Shown here piece by piece: positions 45,266 to 57,775 of a stretch of 64,000 nt of DNA; the first letter of the stretch is position 1, and each line of letters starts with the position of its first letter. The stretch spans positions 28,819,475 to 28,883,474 of the forward strand of contig CM055101.1 of the NCBI GenBank assembly GCA_029204225.1, read 5' to 3'. The notes beneath the pieces were generated by a model. That model ran no database searches, was not told the origin of the DNA, and was given only the letters and a program-made list of their open reading frames with translations. The stretch is from Diphasiastrum complanatum. Lineage: Eukaryota; Streptophyta; Lycopodiopsida; Lycopodiales; Lycopodiaceae. The position numbers and the translations under genes are program-made.

Positions 45266-45700
45266 TTAGAAAAGTTTTGATACCATGTGTACTGTCGGCA
45301 CATGTGAGGACAGCCAAAAGCATGTGATTGATCTTGTAAGGAGTGTGTGATTGCACATGAAACTATCTCTTGATTCTAGCCACCAATCTAACTAGACAAT
45401 CTTCAAGGCAAGAGCACACAAGCATGCATCTACCCACACAAAAGCTTTCAAAAGCTATCATCACATATTGACATGATGCTTGATGAAAAACTAAGTATGA
45501 AAACAAATTGCTCTTACACTCGAGTAGAGAGAGAACATACAAAAAATTCTAAGTGCTGGAGCCAACTTTCATCAAAACTTGATTACAAAAAATATGTACA
45601 AAGGAGATCTCACTCCCACATAAAGATAGCTCATGTTCTAGCATTCTTATTCGATGTCATGTTGGTAAGGTTCCTGTTTGTTTCATGATAATTGGCTCCC
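45266..45700 (-). mobile_element. Possible copia PBS and LTR remnant
   Basis: The minus strand reads ACATGGTATCAAAACTTTTC around 45285-45266, a variant of the tRNA-Met PBS, after a CA that could end an LTR extending rightward. No second LTR copy or adjacent gag in the same orientation is found, so this is tentative. Confidence 0.25.
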
Positions 45701-46516
45701 TCTTTCTTTCTTTTTGGTTGGAGCTCTTAGTCTATTGCTTATTAAAGCTAATCACTTACTTCTAGTTCACCCATATATTCTCCTTTACTCTATCTAGCTC
45801 TAGTTTCAAGAAGTTTTTGAAGTTTGTTTGAGTTTGTGATTTATTGCCTATTAAGTTGTGTTGTGTTGTCATCATTTTTCTGGTTTTCTTCTAAGTATCT
45901 ACTTTTCATGTTTAAAATCGACTTTATAAAATTGTTCTTAGGTTAATTGATGCTCTACTTCTTTTCTTTTCAACTTTCAATATTGGACACTCCTTTAGTG
46001 GTAAAAATAAAGTTGTTGTCAAGTTTTTTCTGGTTGCACTCCCTTAGATAAAATTCTTTCAATATTCCTTAATGTTCATGTTCAGGTTCTTGTTCTTGAT
46101 AGTAAAAGTTATGAAGTAAGTTTTGTTTTAATGCTTGTCTCTTGTTAAGAATTTGTACATTTGGCTCTTTGATAGTCCTTGTAGTTTATCACCAAGAGTC
46201 ACTTATGCAAATTCTATAAAACTTTTTTCGAAAAAATTTCGGGTGGGTGATCAACTCTCTCATGGTCCAATTACCTTTGTTTCACCATGTTAGAGTCTGA
46301 ACAATACTCACATGACATTTCTTTTATTTGGGGCTTTTTAAGATCGAGGGCATTTTGGTTAGTTTCGTCAAAGACTTTTGGTGTGAGTGAGTCAAGTAGT
46401 GTTACTTCAAGTAGTCGTGGGCACTAGATTGCATGCTACTGCTGATGATCTTTTGAGTGTAACATGTGAACCTATTTAGGTGCCTCATCACTTTACAACA
46501 GTCCCGTAAAACAAAC
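45701..46516. other. No gene seen
   Basis: AT-rich, T-rich on the plus strand, with no recognisable frame or repeat. Confidence 0.5.
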
Positions 46517-47493
46517 TGTTGGAAAATGAGGTGTGGAATGGGTCAATAGATTGGAGTGTCGCGGGACACTACCGACCTGTCGATAGGTGCTTGTGGAAGA
46601 CTTAGTGAAATTAGAGCACCGTGTTTACATATTTTGTCACAACAAATCCAGTCGATTAATCGATGAGTCAATAGGTGTCGAAGACAATCATAGATACAAA
46701 ATTTGGAGGCATAAAAGACCGCGATTCTGGTCTTCGACTCATTTAACTCAACACATAAAGAGAGTAAAGAGCATTCGATTCACAAAAAGAAGTAGAAACA
46801 ACAACTACCATTTACACATTATATGATGATTCAAAGAACTCAAAGAATAATTAAGATGCGCGAATGTACATGAGATTGTTGTAAAAGAAATCTACTAATC
46901 AATGTACAAACCTAGAAGTTCAATTTAGAATTTAACGATAAAGCTAGACTAAACAGTAAGAATGTCATTGGCTCGATAGTCTAGATAAGCTAGAACGTCT
47001 GATAATAGAAAGACATTAAATAGTTATTTTGTACTAAGCTGAAAAAACATGTGTCTAGCTACTTAGAATGTGCATCGAACTCTGTTTATGTACACAATGT
47101 AGTTACTTTATGATACGTCTGATCGTGAAATAAGGTGGGCGTGAAAGCCCGATAGCATTTACGGTAGTTTGCGATGTTAGTTTTGTCGTTAGGTTCAGAC
47201 GTCTTTTGGAGAGTGTTCAATAGTCTGGAGTGTTCGAGTCGTGAGACTCAGAAGTGACGTATTATTGATTGATAGTTGAACTATCGAATGGCTTTGCTTA
47301 TTCGGTAGATCTTGCAATAGTATCACGAACCTTGTCTTCGAACTTGCTGTAAATCTACAAGTTCTTCTCTGTAGCAAGTTCTCGTGTAAATAACCAAGTC
47401 TGGGACTCTGTCGTAGATATCTGAAAGAAATAGCTGATAGCTAATATGATGGCAACTGGATCGAATAGTTGAAGTGGAATTAGATTTTCAACA
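46517..47493 (-). repeat. Copia 3' LTR
   Basis: About 977 bases from TGTTGGAAAAT to TTTTCAACA, with imperfectly matching inverted ends. On the minus strand a polypurine tract AAGGGAAAA immediately precedes its start, and the RNase H remnant lies just upstream of that, as expected for the 3' LTR of a minus-strand copia element. Confidence 0.7.
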
Positions 47494-47499
47494 TTTTCC

Positions 47500-47900
47500 C
47501 TTAATTTGACTTCAAACATTTAGATAATCTTTAAATTTAACATCTTAAATAGAAGATGCTTTTCTTTAGGCAAAGCTTTCGTAAAGATATCGACTACCAT
47601 GAGATTTGTCGAATAATAAATTAGCTCTACACATTTTAAGTGAACTTTCTCTAAACCAAAATGAAATTGAATTTTCATATATTTAGTCCTAGAATGAAAT
47701 CTAGGATTGAGATTTAGTTGAATGCAGTTGATATTGTCACAATAGATGGTAGTCCGATTGTTTTGGTTGAAGTTTAGATCTTGTAGAAGAAACCTCAGCC
47801 AGATAGCTTCTTTAGTTGCTTGTGTTGTTGTTACATATTCGGCTTTAGTTCATGATAGTAAGATTGACTTATGTTTTTTATCGTTACAAGAAACAGGGGT
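47500..47900 (-). pseudogene. Copia RNase H remnant
   Basis: The minus strand reads TKAEYVTTTQATKEAIWLRF, NNRTTIYCDNINCIQLNLNP, RFHSRTKYMKIQFHF and MVVDIFTKALPKEKHLLFKM, ending at a stop beside the polypurine tract. A stop codon precedes the first motif (usual form S-x-x-EAEY). The rest of pol is absent or unrecognisable to the right. Confidence 0.85.
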
Positions 47901-48301
47901 AGACGATAGGTAAAAATCGTATCCGAGTAGACATAATCATTTTAGATCATTAATTTTGAGTTTGAATAGTCAATAGTGTACCTACTCGAGGTCTAGTGAA
48001 ATTTTGACACTTGTCACACATTGTAAGGATTGAAATGCATCCAAATCCACATTATCTGGCCCAATTATGTTTAGAGTTGTAGATCTTGAGGCCAATCCAA
48101 TAAAGAGGTGCAAATGATTTGGTCCAATTAAATTAGGAGGTACAAAATTATTGACCAATCATAATGACAAGTGCATTACATGTGGAGTAATCATGTGGAG
48201 AGGTGCCAATATTTTTTAGGTCCAATCATAATGAGATATGGAATCCATGAAGCATTAGAAGAGTTACTATTGTTAAAAAGACCCTTTAAGAATTGTTACA
48301 T
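47901..48301. repeat. AT-rich spacer with a short dispersed motif
   Basis: CCAATCATAATGA occurs at about 48150 and 48222, each time beside a short 'RRTG' stretch. Otherwise no gene. Confidence 0.4.
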
Positions 48302-48330
48302 AGGCTGCCCGAGTTGTAAACTCGGGCAGC
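48302..48330. repeat. Perfect 13-bp inverted repeat with 3-base loop
   Basis: GGCTGCCCGAGTT, loop GTA, AACTCGGGCAGCC. A GC-rich perfect hairpin in AT-rich surroundings. It is not followed by a clear Helitron CTRR terminus with the usual T, nor by a T-run. Confidence 0.85.
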
Positions 48331-50641
48331 CAAGTATACTAAAGTTAATTTTTTTTAAATTATAAAAGCCAAAAAAAAGGTAGAATAAAGAGTGTGAGAG
48401 AATACATTGGAAAAATTTAAAATTAAAGAGGGGCATGGGGCAAATTTTTTTTATAATCAACATTGTAGATTGAGAAAAAAAACATCTATTGTGAGAGGGG
48501 AAGGAAAGAGGGGATTTGGGAGAAAAGGAGAAGGTTTTCTTTAAAAAAAACTTCATTGGGGGGTGGGGGGGGGGATCACTTCGGGACACTGGCCCCCTGT
48601 TTGGGGCACAGGGCTCTATCGGGGGCCACCTGGCCCGCGGGGCCAGCTGCCCTCCCTCCCCTTTTACTTAATGAAGGGGACATGCTACCGGCGGCAGGCC
48701 AACGCGCCCCCACCCTCGTTGGCTCCCCCAAGTGGAGCGCCAGCCCCTCCTTTGGGCAAATTTTTACATCAAGTAAATGTACACATGTACTTTTATTATT
48801 GATCTCAAAAAAGCTTTCAAGGTTGAAAAAAAAATAGCATTTTTTTAAAAATCCAACATTCATCTAATGTCCAATCAATTTAGAGCAGTATGTTAGTTTT
48901 GATAAGAAAAATATCAAATTAGCTATAGGAGCATGCTTACCCTTTTGAGATATGCAAAAAACATATAGCTGGCCAATACTTGGACAAAAATTCATTAATA
49001 ATTTGCGTGTCTACTAAAGTGACAGAATAATATCTATTTGTGAAAGCAGAATATATCCAATTTCACAAATTTGTATAGAGAAGTTAATAATGTCATAAGG
49101 TAAAGCTTAGAAACAATAGAGATACTCAAAAAGTCAAAGGATCTAAGTCAAAACAATAATATAAGATTGAATAAACAAAAACTCTTACCCAAACATCATT
49201 GCTTATGTCTCATGAGTACCCAAGCATAAGTTGCTACCTGGGTTTTGAAAAAATCCAATTCTCTTGGGTAGACCCAATGTTGACTAAGAAGCAAAAGGCA
49301 ACTAGTAAAAAGAAAGGAAAAATAATAATGACAATAATTCAAATAAAATGAAATTCAAAATTTATAATTTATAAATCTAATTAAAACTAGAATAAAATAA
49401 ATAAGAACGAGGATCATAATATAAATACAAGTTACCAAAACAAAACAAAAAATACTAGAAACAAATGTAAGGCAAAAAATGAATTTTGAATGCAACATGC
49501 CAACAAATTATGAATTTTCAAGTCCATAAAGGAAATTTCAATACCACATTATGGCTATTCAAACAACATCCATAAAGTCGAAAGAGAGGGATATTTTAGC
49601 CTATAGAAAGTCAAAATGTGTAGGCAATGAAATAATACCAACCATAAAATCAAACGCATTGCAATCTTGAAGGCATGGGGGAAAAAAGTCTGTCACCTTC
49701 TCACATGTTCACTTGTAGCTCAACCGACCGTCCCCGTCATAACATCACCAATGTTTGATCATTGAACGATCCATTCTTCAATACAACATTGGGTCCAAAA
49801 CTCTTACTTTGTTTTTCTTAAAAGTGTAGGAAAAAGTCTACTCCCATTCTTTCTATCTAAGAATCTAAGAAGACCCCATAATTTGTCTCAATAATGTTTG
49901 CACAAAAAACATTTGGACTTTCCAGTGCAATTAATCTATTGCCTTGTTCTATAAACTTTCTAGTCTATTATTACTTTGAATAAAAGCCCTTGGAAATTGA
50001 AATGAAAGAATTTCTTTAGGTCTCTACCATGTGTGCACACTGCACACTGCCAATGGTTTCTATGAAGTTTAAACTAGGGGCCAGTTGAATGCTTTGCATT
50101 TTCGACATCTTGTATATGCAAAGTAGTAGACGACACGTGTGAAAATCTAGATACTATATGTATAGACCCAAAGGCCTTGCATTTGCTACTCAGAGGCTGG
50201 CCCCATGACACTTACGAGCGGTGTCATGTATACAAACTATTAGGCTCAAGAAGAGTGTGCTCATAGAACAAGACACAAGGGAAAAAAAACCAAGTTTCTT
50301 GTCAAAAATATAAACCAATAAATGGATGTATGGATGTGTTAAAGCAGCTTTTAGCGAGCCATCACTATAATTTGCTATTACTACTACTCTTTGCTATCCA
50401 ATAAACCATAATGACAACCAATGTATGTAATCGCATACCGGAACAGGAGAGATGATATGAGAACATTTGCATCCAGATTGATGACAGGTCAACTCTTCTC
50501 GACATGACTGATGGATTTAGGGCATGCTTGTAAACAAATTGGTGGCTCTTCATGCAAATTTTGACCCAAATGAGTATCTGCTATGCAGCATGTGGAATGT
50601 CTAAAAGATTGCCATAAGAACAGAATGTGCTACAAGTTGTT
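48331..50641. other. No gene; AT-rich with a GC-rich island at 48556-48770
   Basis: A poly-G run at about 48557-48575 opens a GC-rich patch with repeated GGGGCC/GCCCC blocks that yields overlapping ORFs in several frames; these follow from composition. The rest, 48800-50600, is A-rich on the plus strand and shows no protein pattern. It borders the 3' end of the GT90 gene. Confidence 0.5.
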
Positions 50642-53600
50642 CTAAGGTTCCCATTTTCGAACTTTTGCAGAATTCTTTCTCTGCTGGCTGAGGAGATTCT
50701 TGATTATGTCATGGTTAGGAAGTGGCATGGAACATGGTGGTGGTATGTCAAGATTATGAGCATCTGACTGCTTCAAGAAGATCCTTTGAGATGGTTCAGC
50801 AAGACAGAGGATTGAATCCCGACAGATTTCATGAGCATCAGGGGGAACTGCCGGTGTGAATTTCTGCAGCCGAGAATACTCTTGGAGAAGATGAAACATG
50901 TAGTCATAGACATTATGCATCCCTAACTGGTCTCTCAAGAATTCTTGTCCCTGTTGGCCTATTGCCTCCGCCTGCATGCAAATGCAATGGTAATGGAATG
51001 AGCCTATTAAAACAGACTGATGCACTTTATAAATACGAAATTTTTGAGCATTTAGAAGACTTAAAATAGTATGTGAGAGATTGAAGAAATGAAATAAAAG
51101 ATGTGCAAAAGTACTTAACATATAGAATAATACATCCTGATGAAGCAGGAAACTTTACCTTTTTAGTCTGATTATTTCCCCATTCTACGGCGTACTTTAT
51201 CGATGAACAAAGCTTGGGACGTTGTATGGGCCAATATTGAACAAGTGGTAGCAAGCCTCGCATGAAGAAGTCGGGATACTCAGGATCAACTAGCAGCACT
51301 GTCGATCCACAGGCCATAATGTACTTGAAACTTACTGACCATGCATGACCCTCTGCATATATTTTGTATCTGCCAAAAGAACAAGGTGAACAATATATAA
51401 TCACATCTTTTTAAAAATTACATTAATGCTCTTTAATATGATTTTATAAATTCTTTCGAGAAGGTGAACATGTCAAGAAGATGGGATGTCCATATTTAGG
51501 CACTAGGGTTGGCCTAGTTGGTTAGCTTGGCATCCAAAGTTTCTTTGGTCCCAAGTTCAAGCCCCCTTGGAAACTAAGATGCATAGTCAGGCACTACGAA
51601 AGAGCACTAAAGACCTCGAACTGGATTCCCTTCACGTGCACATTCAAATACAAGAATGAATAAGCAGGCTAGTGGATCAAATCCACAATGGCATTGCCAA
51701 CATAATATGAATCTAGTGCAGATAAGTAAGACGAATGTAATTTTTTGAAAGGGCCTAGGAGCATGTCCAAGTCTTAAATAGTTTACAAACTACATAATAA
51801 TATCATGTAGTTTTTGAAGGTATTTTGATCTTGTTTTGCATTGTATGATGATATAATGACAATGATGAAACTAGCAGCAAAGGTGAAAGAAATGGATGTC
51901 AAGAGAGCTACAAATTTACAGCATGTCTTTAACTTGGCCTTGTTTCACAAACTTCCATCCATGACCTGAATGCATAGACTTTGCTTGTTATGGGCCTAAG
52001 AAATAGAATGTAATACCTGTGGCCGCATTGATTAGCAAGATTAGAATTTTTGTAGCCAGCAGCTGTCTCTGCATTCCAATCCTGGAAAATTTTGTGTACT
52101 GGACCAGAGTGAGATAAGATTCCAGTTCCACTCAAATGTACTACGCTAAAATGTCAAGCTTACGAAACAGATAACAGTGCAGAAAACTTCATCAAAACAC
52201 CTGCTTGAAGATTTGGGCATTGAATTTCTCTGTACTGTTGCAGTTGAGAAGGTCAATGCGGACCCTTGCACCCACGTTTGGGTTTCCTTTCCAGAATGCA
52301 ACTGGAAGCCGCTGACTCCAAGGAAGCTTCTGCGATCCATTGAAGATGTTCTGCATTTCCTGATCCCAAGGCTTTATATTCACCTCTGCCCTGGATAAAT
52401 ACATACTGTCAGATACCTTTAAGATTTGACCACCTTTTCTCATTTCGTTCATTGATAAGAAGTGTCAAGTCGAACAAGGATTCAAATATCGATCATAACA
52501 ACTTCACTTTCTTGGACCATGCAGCAAGAGATAGACTAATATATGCTCTATGCATAACTATTGATGTGCAGTCAGAAAGGCTTATTACTCGATTAAGCTT
52601 TCAAAGTGAAAGGAGACATTTACTCCAGAAACTGATTCTTATAGCTTCAAATGTCAACGTCTTTAAGTGTTAACTTTTAGTTCCGATCCTCGTCTAGTCC
52701 TGATTGAAAAAACAGATGGCTTTCACGGCTGGGGCCAGAAATCAAATTTATGCTAATTTCTGATACATGCAACAATAACTGAAATCATGTGTCAATGAAG
52801 CAAAGGGTCAAAAGGAAATGTGATCATAGAAAGTTAGATTCCTCGAGTTGCACTTTCACGTTTTTTCCTATTCGTAATCAAAGTTTCTCAACAAACATCC
52901 CACAGATAAGTTGAAAACACAGAAGATGCTGCAGAGAAGGAAGCCTCGTGCTCCAAATCCTGGCTATGCAGTGTATATATCGTGCACATTGATGCTAGTG
53001 CAACTAAATACCCAAGAGAAACAAATTACACAAGATAAAACACTTTGTCGCTTACAGGTGGAAGTAGACGTACCATCCCCAGTATGACCAATCAGGAAAA
53101 GGAATATCATAATGATTCAAATTCGTGCAGTAACGAAAGAGTGGAGGCGGAGTCGATTTTCCGTTGCTGTAGTCTTTTCTCCTAACTCGCGGACGGTCCA
53201 TGCAATCAAACATCAGATCCACGTCGGGTATCATTCCTGGATATCTTTCCAAAAGCATCACTAATCCCCACAAAGTGAACATAGTTCGGGTTTGTACACA
53301 GTGGTAGTAAAACTCTGTGTAAATCCGTCCACCAACGATGACAACCCGAAAAGCTGCAAGATTTCTTGCTTTCTCAATGGTGTCTATAGTTATGCCGGTC
53401 TTCCTCCAAGGTGCCAGATCTTCATGGATCCACTGAAAATAGGAAGGACAAGATTCTGGATTATCTGAGTTAAATTGAGGCTTTCGCGGCTTCAACAGAT
53501 TCCGCAAAGCAAAACTGCAAGTAAGATAGGTACACCGCAGAATCTTTGGAGCGCGAGAGCGTTTGTCTGTATCTGTAAGCTGAGGCTTCGTAAACGGATG

Positions 53601-53798
53601 CCAAGGAGTTGGATCCAGGTTATCTCCTACCATAGTTTTGGTATTCCATAGAATCTCTGACTATAGCACATAAGAAAACCATGTAAGTCCTTTTGTTTCA
53701 TGATACCTGCCTGTTAAAAAGTAACTGTATTTCTAAATACGAAGAAAAAGATAAGAGCTGGATGCACAGATCATGACCTTTACACAGAATATGCTACC
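50642..53798 (-). CDS. GT90-family protein O-glucosyltransferase-like (POGLUT/KTELC/CAP10 fold), N-terminus incomplete
   Basis: Exons on minus join in phase with GT/AG sites: 53798 and upstream (TM segment FTCCFFFAVLTAPVLFLSYQ), 53660-53074, 52390-52201, 52081-52017, 51369-51159 and 50971-50642 (stop). Motifs in order: SCPSYFQWIHEDLAPWRKTG, AFRVVIVGGRIYTEFYYHCV, PDVDLMFDCMDRPRV, PFPDWSYWGW joined to AEVNIKPW, LPVAFWKGNPNVGARVRIDL, NQCGHRYKIYAEGHAWSVSF and ACGSTVLLVDPEYPDFFMRG. These are the signature blocks of plant GT90/DUF821 proteins, Golgi or ER lumenal type II enzymes related to animal POGLUT1 and fungal CAP10. They transfer a sugar from a nucleotide donor; the substrate here is unknown. 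About 495 residues are accounted for, near the family length. No stop or frameshift occurs in exons 2-6. The C-terminus (KVRKWEP) lacks KDEL. Unclear: the TM exon has no ATG, its frame is closed by a TAG at about 53922, and an upstream start exon was not found. Confidence 0.85.
51495..51700 (+). mobile_element. tRNA-derived SINE-like insertion in a GT90 intron
   Basis: Within the intron between 52017 and 51369, the plus strand carries an A-box-like TGGCCTAGTTGG (51510-51521) and a B-box-like AAGTTCAAGCC (51553-51563), about 43 bases apart as in tRNA genes. A non-tRNA tail follows. This is the RNA polymerase III promoter layout of plant SINEs. Ends are approximate; no obvious target-site duplication was confirmed. 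Confidence 0.55.
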
Positions 53799-56205
53799 TG
53801 GTAGGAGAGAAACAAAACCGGAGCAGTCAATACGGCGAAGAAAAAGCAGCAGGTGAAAGTAGCCTTATTCGTACTACGCTGGTTCTCACTGGAGCTTTTC
53901 TCAGTGTTGCTTTGCGTCTATAAAGGGTGTGAGACCAAGCATTCCTCGCATCCAAAAACTTCCACATGTTGATCCTGTTTCCTTAAACCTCGGAAAGACT
54001 ATGATTCGAACAGGCCGGAGCTCTGATAAGGCTAGAAGATGCCCTTCAGTAGCTTCCCTACATGCTCCAGGGGTTATTGCGACCAGGAAAACGAAATTCA
54101 ATTTCAAAATCCAAATACTAAGATTTCATGAAGGAATCCACTTCTTACTTCATTTCCACAGACAACTGTTAAGGTCTACAAGTTCTCCGAAACACTCATG
54201 GAAGATCGGACTATCTTTGTGCATCCTATGGTAAAGCGACGACCATTGCACATCTTCCATGCTTATGGCAACAAGTGGCTGTGGTTGCGAAGACCCGTAC
54301 TTCAGGATGTGCAAATACCGGTGAAGTTTTCATTCACTTTTTCAGTTACGTATGGAGTTTCAACGCTGTCAATAAGATAATCCAGATCTGCAAGAAACTT
54401 ATTCGCTGATAATAATTGAAAACTGTGCAAAATATTCTGGTGATTACTTCTAAAGATTCTAGAAGTGTTTTAATGTATAACAAATGCTCGAGATTGCTTG
54501 AAAATGATGCCTCATCGTCCTGGACTGAGCTAAGACCATCGCACTAAGTGACAGATCTATTGTAAGACTTGTTAACATTTTGCTGATTAACAATCAACCG
54601 GTCAAGGAAAATTAAAGCTTATTTCCGTTCATCATCACTCTGGTCCTCCTTTCCACGACCACAGTAGCAGCCACACAGGTGAGACTGCTAGAGCTCTAAT
54701 CGAGAACTGTGTAAGACGGAAAATAACTTCAATCAGACTCATCAGAGGGATTCAACACATGGTTTGAAGCAACCACAATCACTAAAAACCATTGAAATAG
54801 TCTCACACACTTTTGCATCCCAATGAAACTAAACTACATGCCTCCAAATTCTCAGATCTGGTTACAAAGTCAATAACTGGGAGTAAAATTAAGCTCAGAG
54901 CTCACTTTTCGAAATGCTGAATGAATTCGTCATCCATCCACTCTTCCTGTTAAGCTTAAGATCAAATCAAATCCATCCACTCTTCCTGTTGAGCTTAAGA
55001 TCAAATCAAAGTAACACCACCTAGAATTTAGAGACGAGAGATCTACATTCTACAGTAGAATTAATGAAGCTTTTGCATTCGCACGATCCATAAAACTCCA
55101 AGAAAAGTAATACTCCTTGGAACCTAAAAACCGCCTATAATATATATAATATATAGTACAGATGTGCCTGATCTTGACGTTTATTTATTAAGCTCCGTAG
55201 GTAGGATCTGCAGGCCTTGATAGCATCGGATACTTTAGGCCTCGCCACTCGATTTCTGTCACATGGCATGATCGGTCAGAGGAATAAATTTTCATGAATA
55301 ATCGTCTGAGCGTGGAGAGATCCGAAGGCTGATGGCCAGATCCAAGGGCGTAGGGCTCGTCCCCGCGGAGTATTGGCAGAGGCCCTAAAATAGTGAAGAG
55401 TTGAGCTCAGGAGAGAATAGAGCGTCGTTGTCAGACAGACGATCCCGTCCCCAGCGTCTGGACCTGTCAACGATCCCAGGGGCCTTGTAGCATTTTACCT
55501 CCGCTCACTTGGATGCTAGCCACGCGTTATATCGCCACGTGCAGGCAAAATGGGATGCTTCTAGAAATGGGAGTAGGAGAACATAGTGTCATTGGGAACG
55601 CCCCGTTGGCCTCCGGTGGAGGGTGGACCCGTCCATCCGACTGTGATAAGTAACGTCGTCGTATCCATACTTTTCAGCCAGCAGATTTGAAGTTTGACGG
55701 GCGGTGGATTTGAAGGGGAAAGAAAAAAACGCTTTTAAAGTTAGCCTGGACCTCTCATTTTCACTCCTTATTAGAAAGTGCATTTCAAATAAGTAGAGTG
55801 TAGGATGTTTCCATCACCCTAAACCTAAACGGTTCTATAAGACTCTCCCATTTTTTCACAAAAATGTTAAAACTAATTTACAGTAGGAGATTAAAATGTA
55901 AACTTGGCAGTAGCGCAATAGCAATCTCTAAAACAACTCTACGAAGTGAGCTATAATGCTCATGAGTGTTCAAGCTCACAGGCTCGAGAGAGAAAGAGAG
56001 AGCTAACTATTCAAACGCTTCTGATAATTCTGATTTTCAATGAATTAATTTGTATGAATATGAACAGCTATATATACTAAGAAATTAGGTCGTCAATTGC
56101 GATCGCCAATTGGCTGGTGATCCGCTGGCATCCATCCGATCCTTGTCATTGATTGCTGATAAGCGGTGAAATTGGCCGTAAACGTTCTGTCTGCATAAAT
56201 GAACC
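53799..56205. other. Upstream of GT90 gene; no confident gene
   Basis: Should hold the missing start exon and promoter of the GT90 gene. Short frames (53929-54234 plus, 53901-54107 minus, 54198-54380 plus) are unrecognised. A 41-base tandem duplication sits at 54934-55013 and an AT dinucleotide-like stretch near 55137-55155. Confidence 0.45.
54934..55013. repeat. Tandem duplication, 41-base unit
   Basis: CCATCCACTCTTCCTGTTRA then GCTTAAGATCAAATCAA occurs twice with one difference (TTAAGC versus TTGAGC). Confidence 0.85.
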
Positions 56206-56210
56206 ATACC

Positions 56211-56830
56211 TCAAAATCTTTTTTGCAGCTTTCCAATGGTCCATAGTGGGTGATGACATGAATTGCTAATCAAACTTACAGCATAGCAAATATCAGGACG
56301 TGTAGTTGTAAGATATATCAGACTCCCAACTAGCTGACGAAATAGAGTAGCGTCAACATGTGCACTATCATCAATACGAGATAATTTCTTACCAGCTTCG
56401 CAAGGGGTGATGGAAGGTTTGCACTCTGTCATGTGAAATCTCTCCAATATCTCTCCCACATACTTGTTTTGACATAACCTGATATCACTGCCAGTTTGCC
56501 ATACTTCGACACCCAAGCAATAGTGCATAAGATCTAAATCTGTCATCTCAAACTGCTTGCATAAGTTGGCTTTGATAGAACGAGTGAGGTTCTCATCATT
56601 GTCCGTGATAATGATATCATCAATGTAAAGTACAATCAAGGCAATGCTATCATCATTTATAAGAACATAAAGGTTTGGATCTGAATTTGTTCTTACAAAC
56701 CCATGAGAAAGGAAGTAATTGTCAATGCGTCCATACGATGCGTGTGGCGTTTGCTTAAGGCCATAAAGTGCTTTGTGTAGTTTACATACCTTCTGTTCTT
56801 GCCCTTTTGCATGATCAATACATACAAGCT
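56211..56830 (-). pseudogene. Copia RT fragment
   Basis: Minus strand: VCKLHKALYGLKQTPHAS, IVLYIDDIIITDNDENLTRS, MTDLDLMHYCLGVEVWQTGS, KYVGEILERFHMTECKPSIT and LVGSLIYLTTTRPDICYAVS. The catalytic YIDD is intact. Ends at TIGKLQKRF with a stop; integrase and RNase H are missing. Canonical LHKALYGLKQ-P-A-W changes to SYGR, consistent with decay. Confidence 0.85.
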
Positions 56831-57775
56831 TCTAGACCAGACACAGCCGGTAATGATCTATTCACACTTGGTGAGAGCAATCCGGTTTCCCATGGAGCCT
56901 ATCTCTACATGTCATAACATGTTCCGATTATCCATCGATGTGTATGAAAACATATACAACAACATGTCGTACAAAGATGACAGCGATCAAGAGGACTTGC
57001 TTAATGCTTGAGATCAGAATGCAAGTAACCTTTGTGCCTTATATTGATTCATTTGGTACTTTCATAGTACTCGTTTTGAAACTGATGAGTATCAATTTGT
57101 ACTTTGGATCACTTAACTATCAGTATTCTGATTTTTTTTGTTTATAAGTTCAGGTGACGTTCTTTGGTACTATCAGAGTCTCAATTATAGTGCTTTTGGT
57201 ATTGATTGAAATTGTCTTTTCCATTTAAATTACAAATTTTTTGTTCGGTACTTGAGTACCAAATTTGTTACTATCGAAGTACTAATTTGGTACATTTGTA
57301 ACTATTTGAAATTGCACTTAAGATCTTTAACATTGTATCCATCTTTAACACCTTTAATATCCCTTCACTCTTAAGCAAAAACTAAAAACCATCCAAGGAG
57401 CACAAACTATAACTTTAATAAACTCCACCCATACCATCATTCGTAGATCATACTGGAATATGCATGTGAACACATAGTAGCAATGCTGCAAGGAGCACAA
57501 ACCCTGACATCAACTTCTCCTACCCTATCTGTGACTCAAAAATCATGCTGAAATTTGGTTGTGAACATTTACAAGCACCAACATAGGATTTATAGGTTGA
57601 AGAATGCCTCGGCCTTTCAACCTTCATCCCAATAAATCAAGAAGCTGCAAATGAAACTCAAAGCCGCTCAATAATGAAATAGCCATTCAAATCTATGCAG
57701 TATATCGTATATTGATTTTTGGTATATGTAACATGTACAAAAAATTAGTTGCAGCCCAAACTGGGCTGTTCAAAT
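56831..57775. other. No gene seen
   Basis: T-rich plus strand with many GGTAC/TTTGGTAC motifs (57050-57300). Short frames are unrecognised. It borders the 3' end of the NIF-like pseudogene. Confidence 0.45.

Noticed and set aside
48302-48345. Helitron 3' terminus (hairpin followed by CTAA)
   Set aside because: CTAA lies about 8 bases after the hairpin but is followed by AG rather than T, and no TC 5' end or RepHel sequence is seen.
48556-48863. Three overlapping ORFs in the GC-rich island
   Set aside because: Composition-driven openness in several frames on both strands; Pro/Gly/Ala-rich with no domain.
51510-51563. Functional tRNA gene
   Set aside because: A- and B-box-like motifs are present, but no cloverleaf with acceptor pairing could be made by eye; a SINE fits better.
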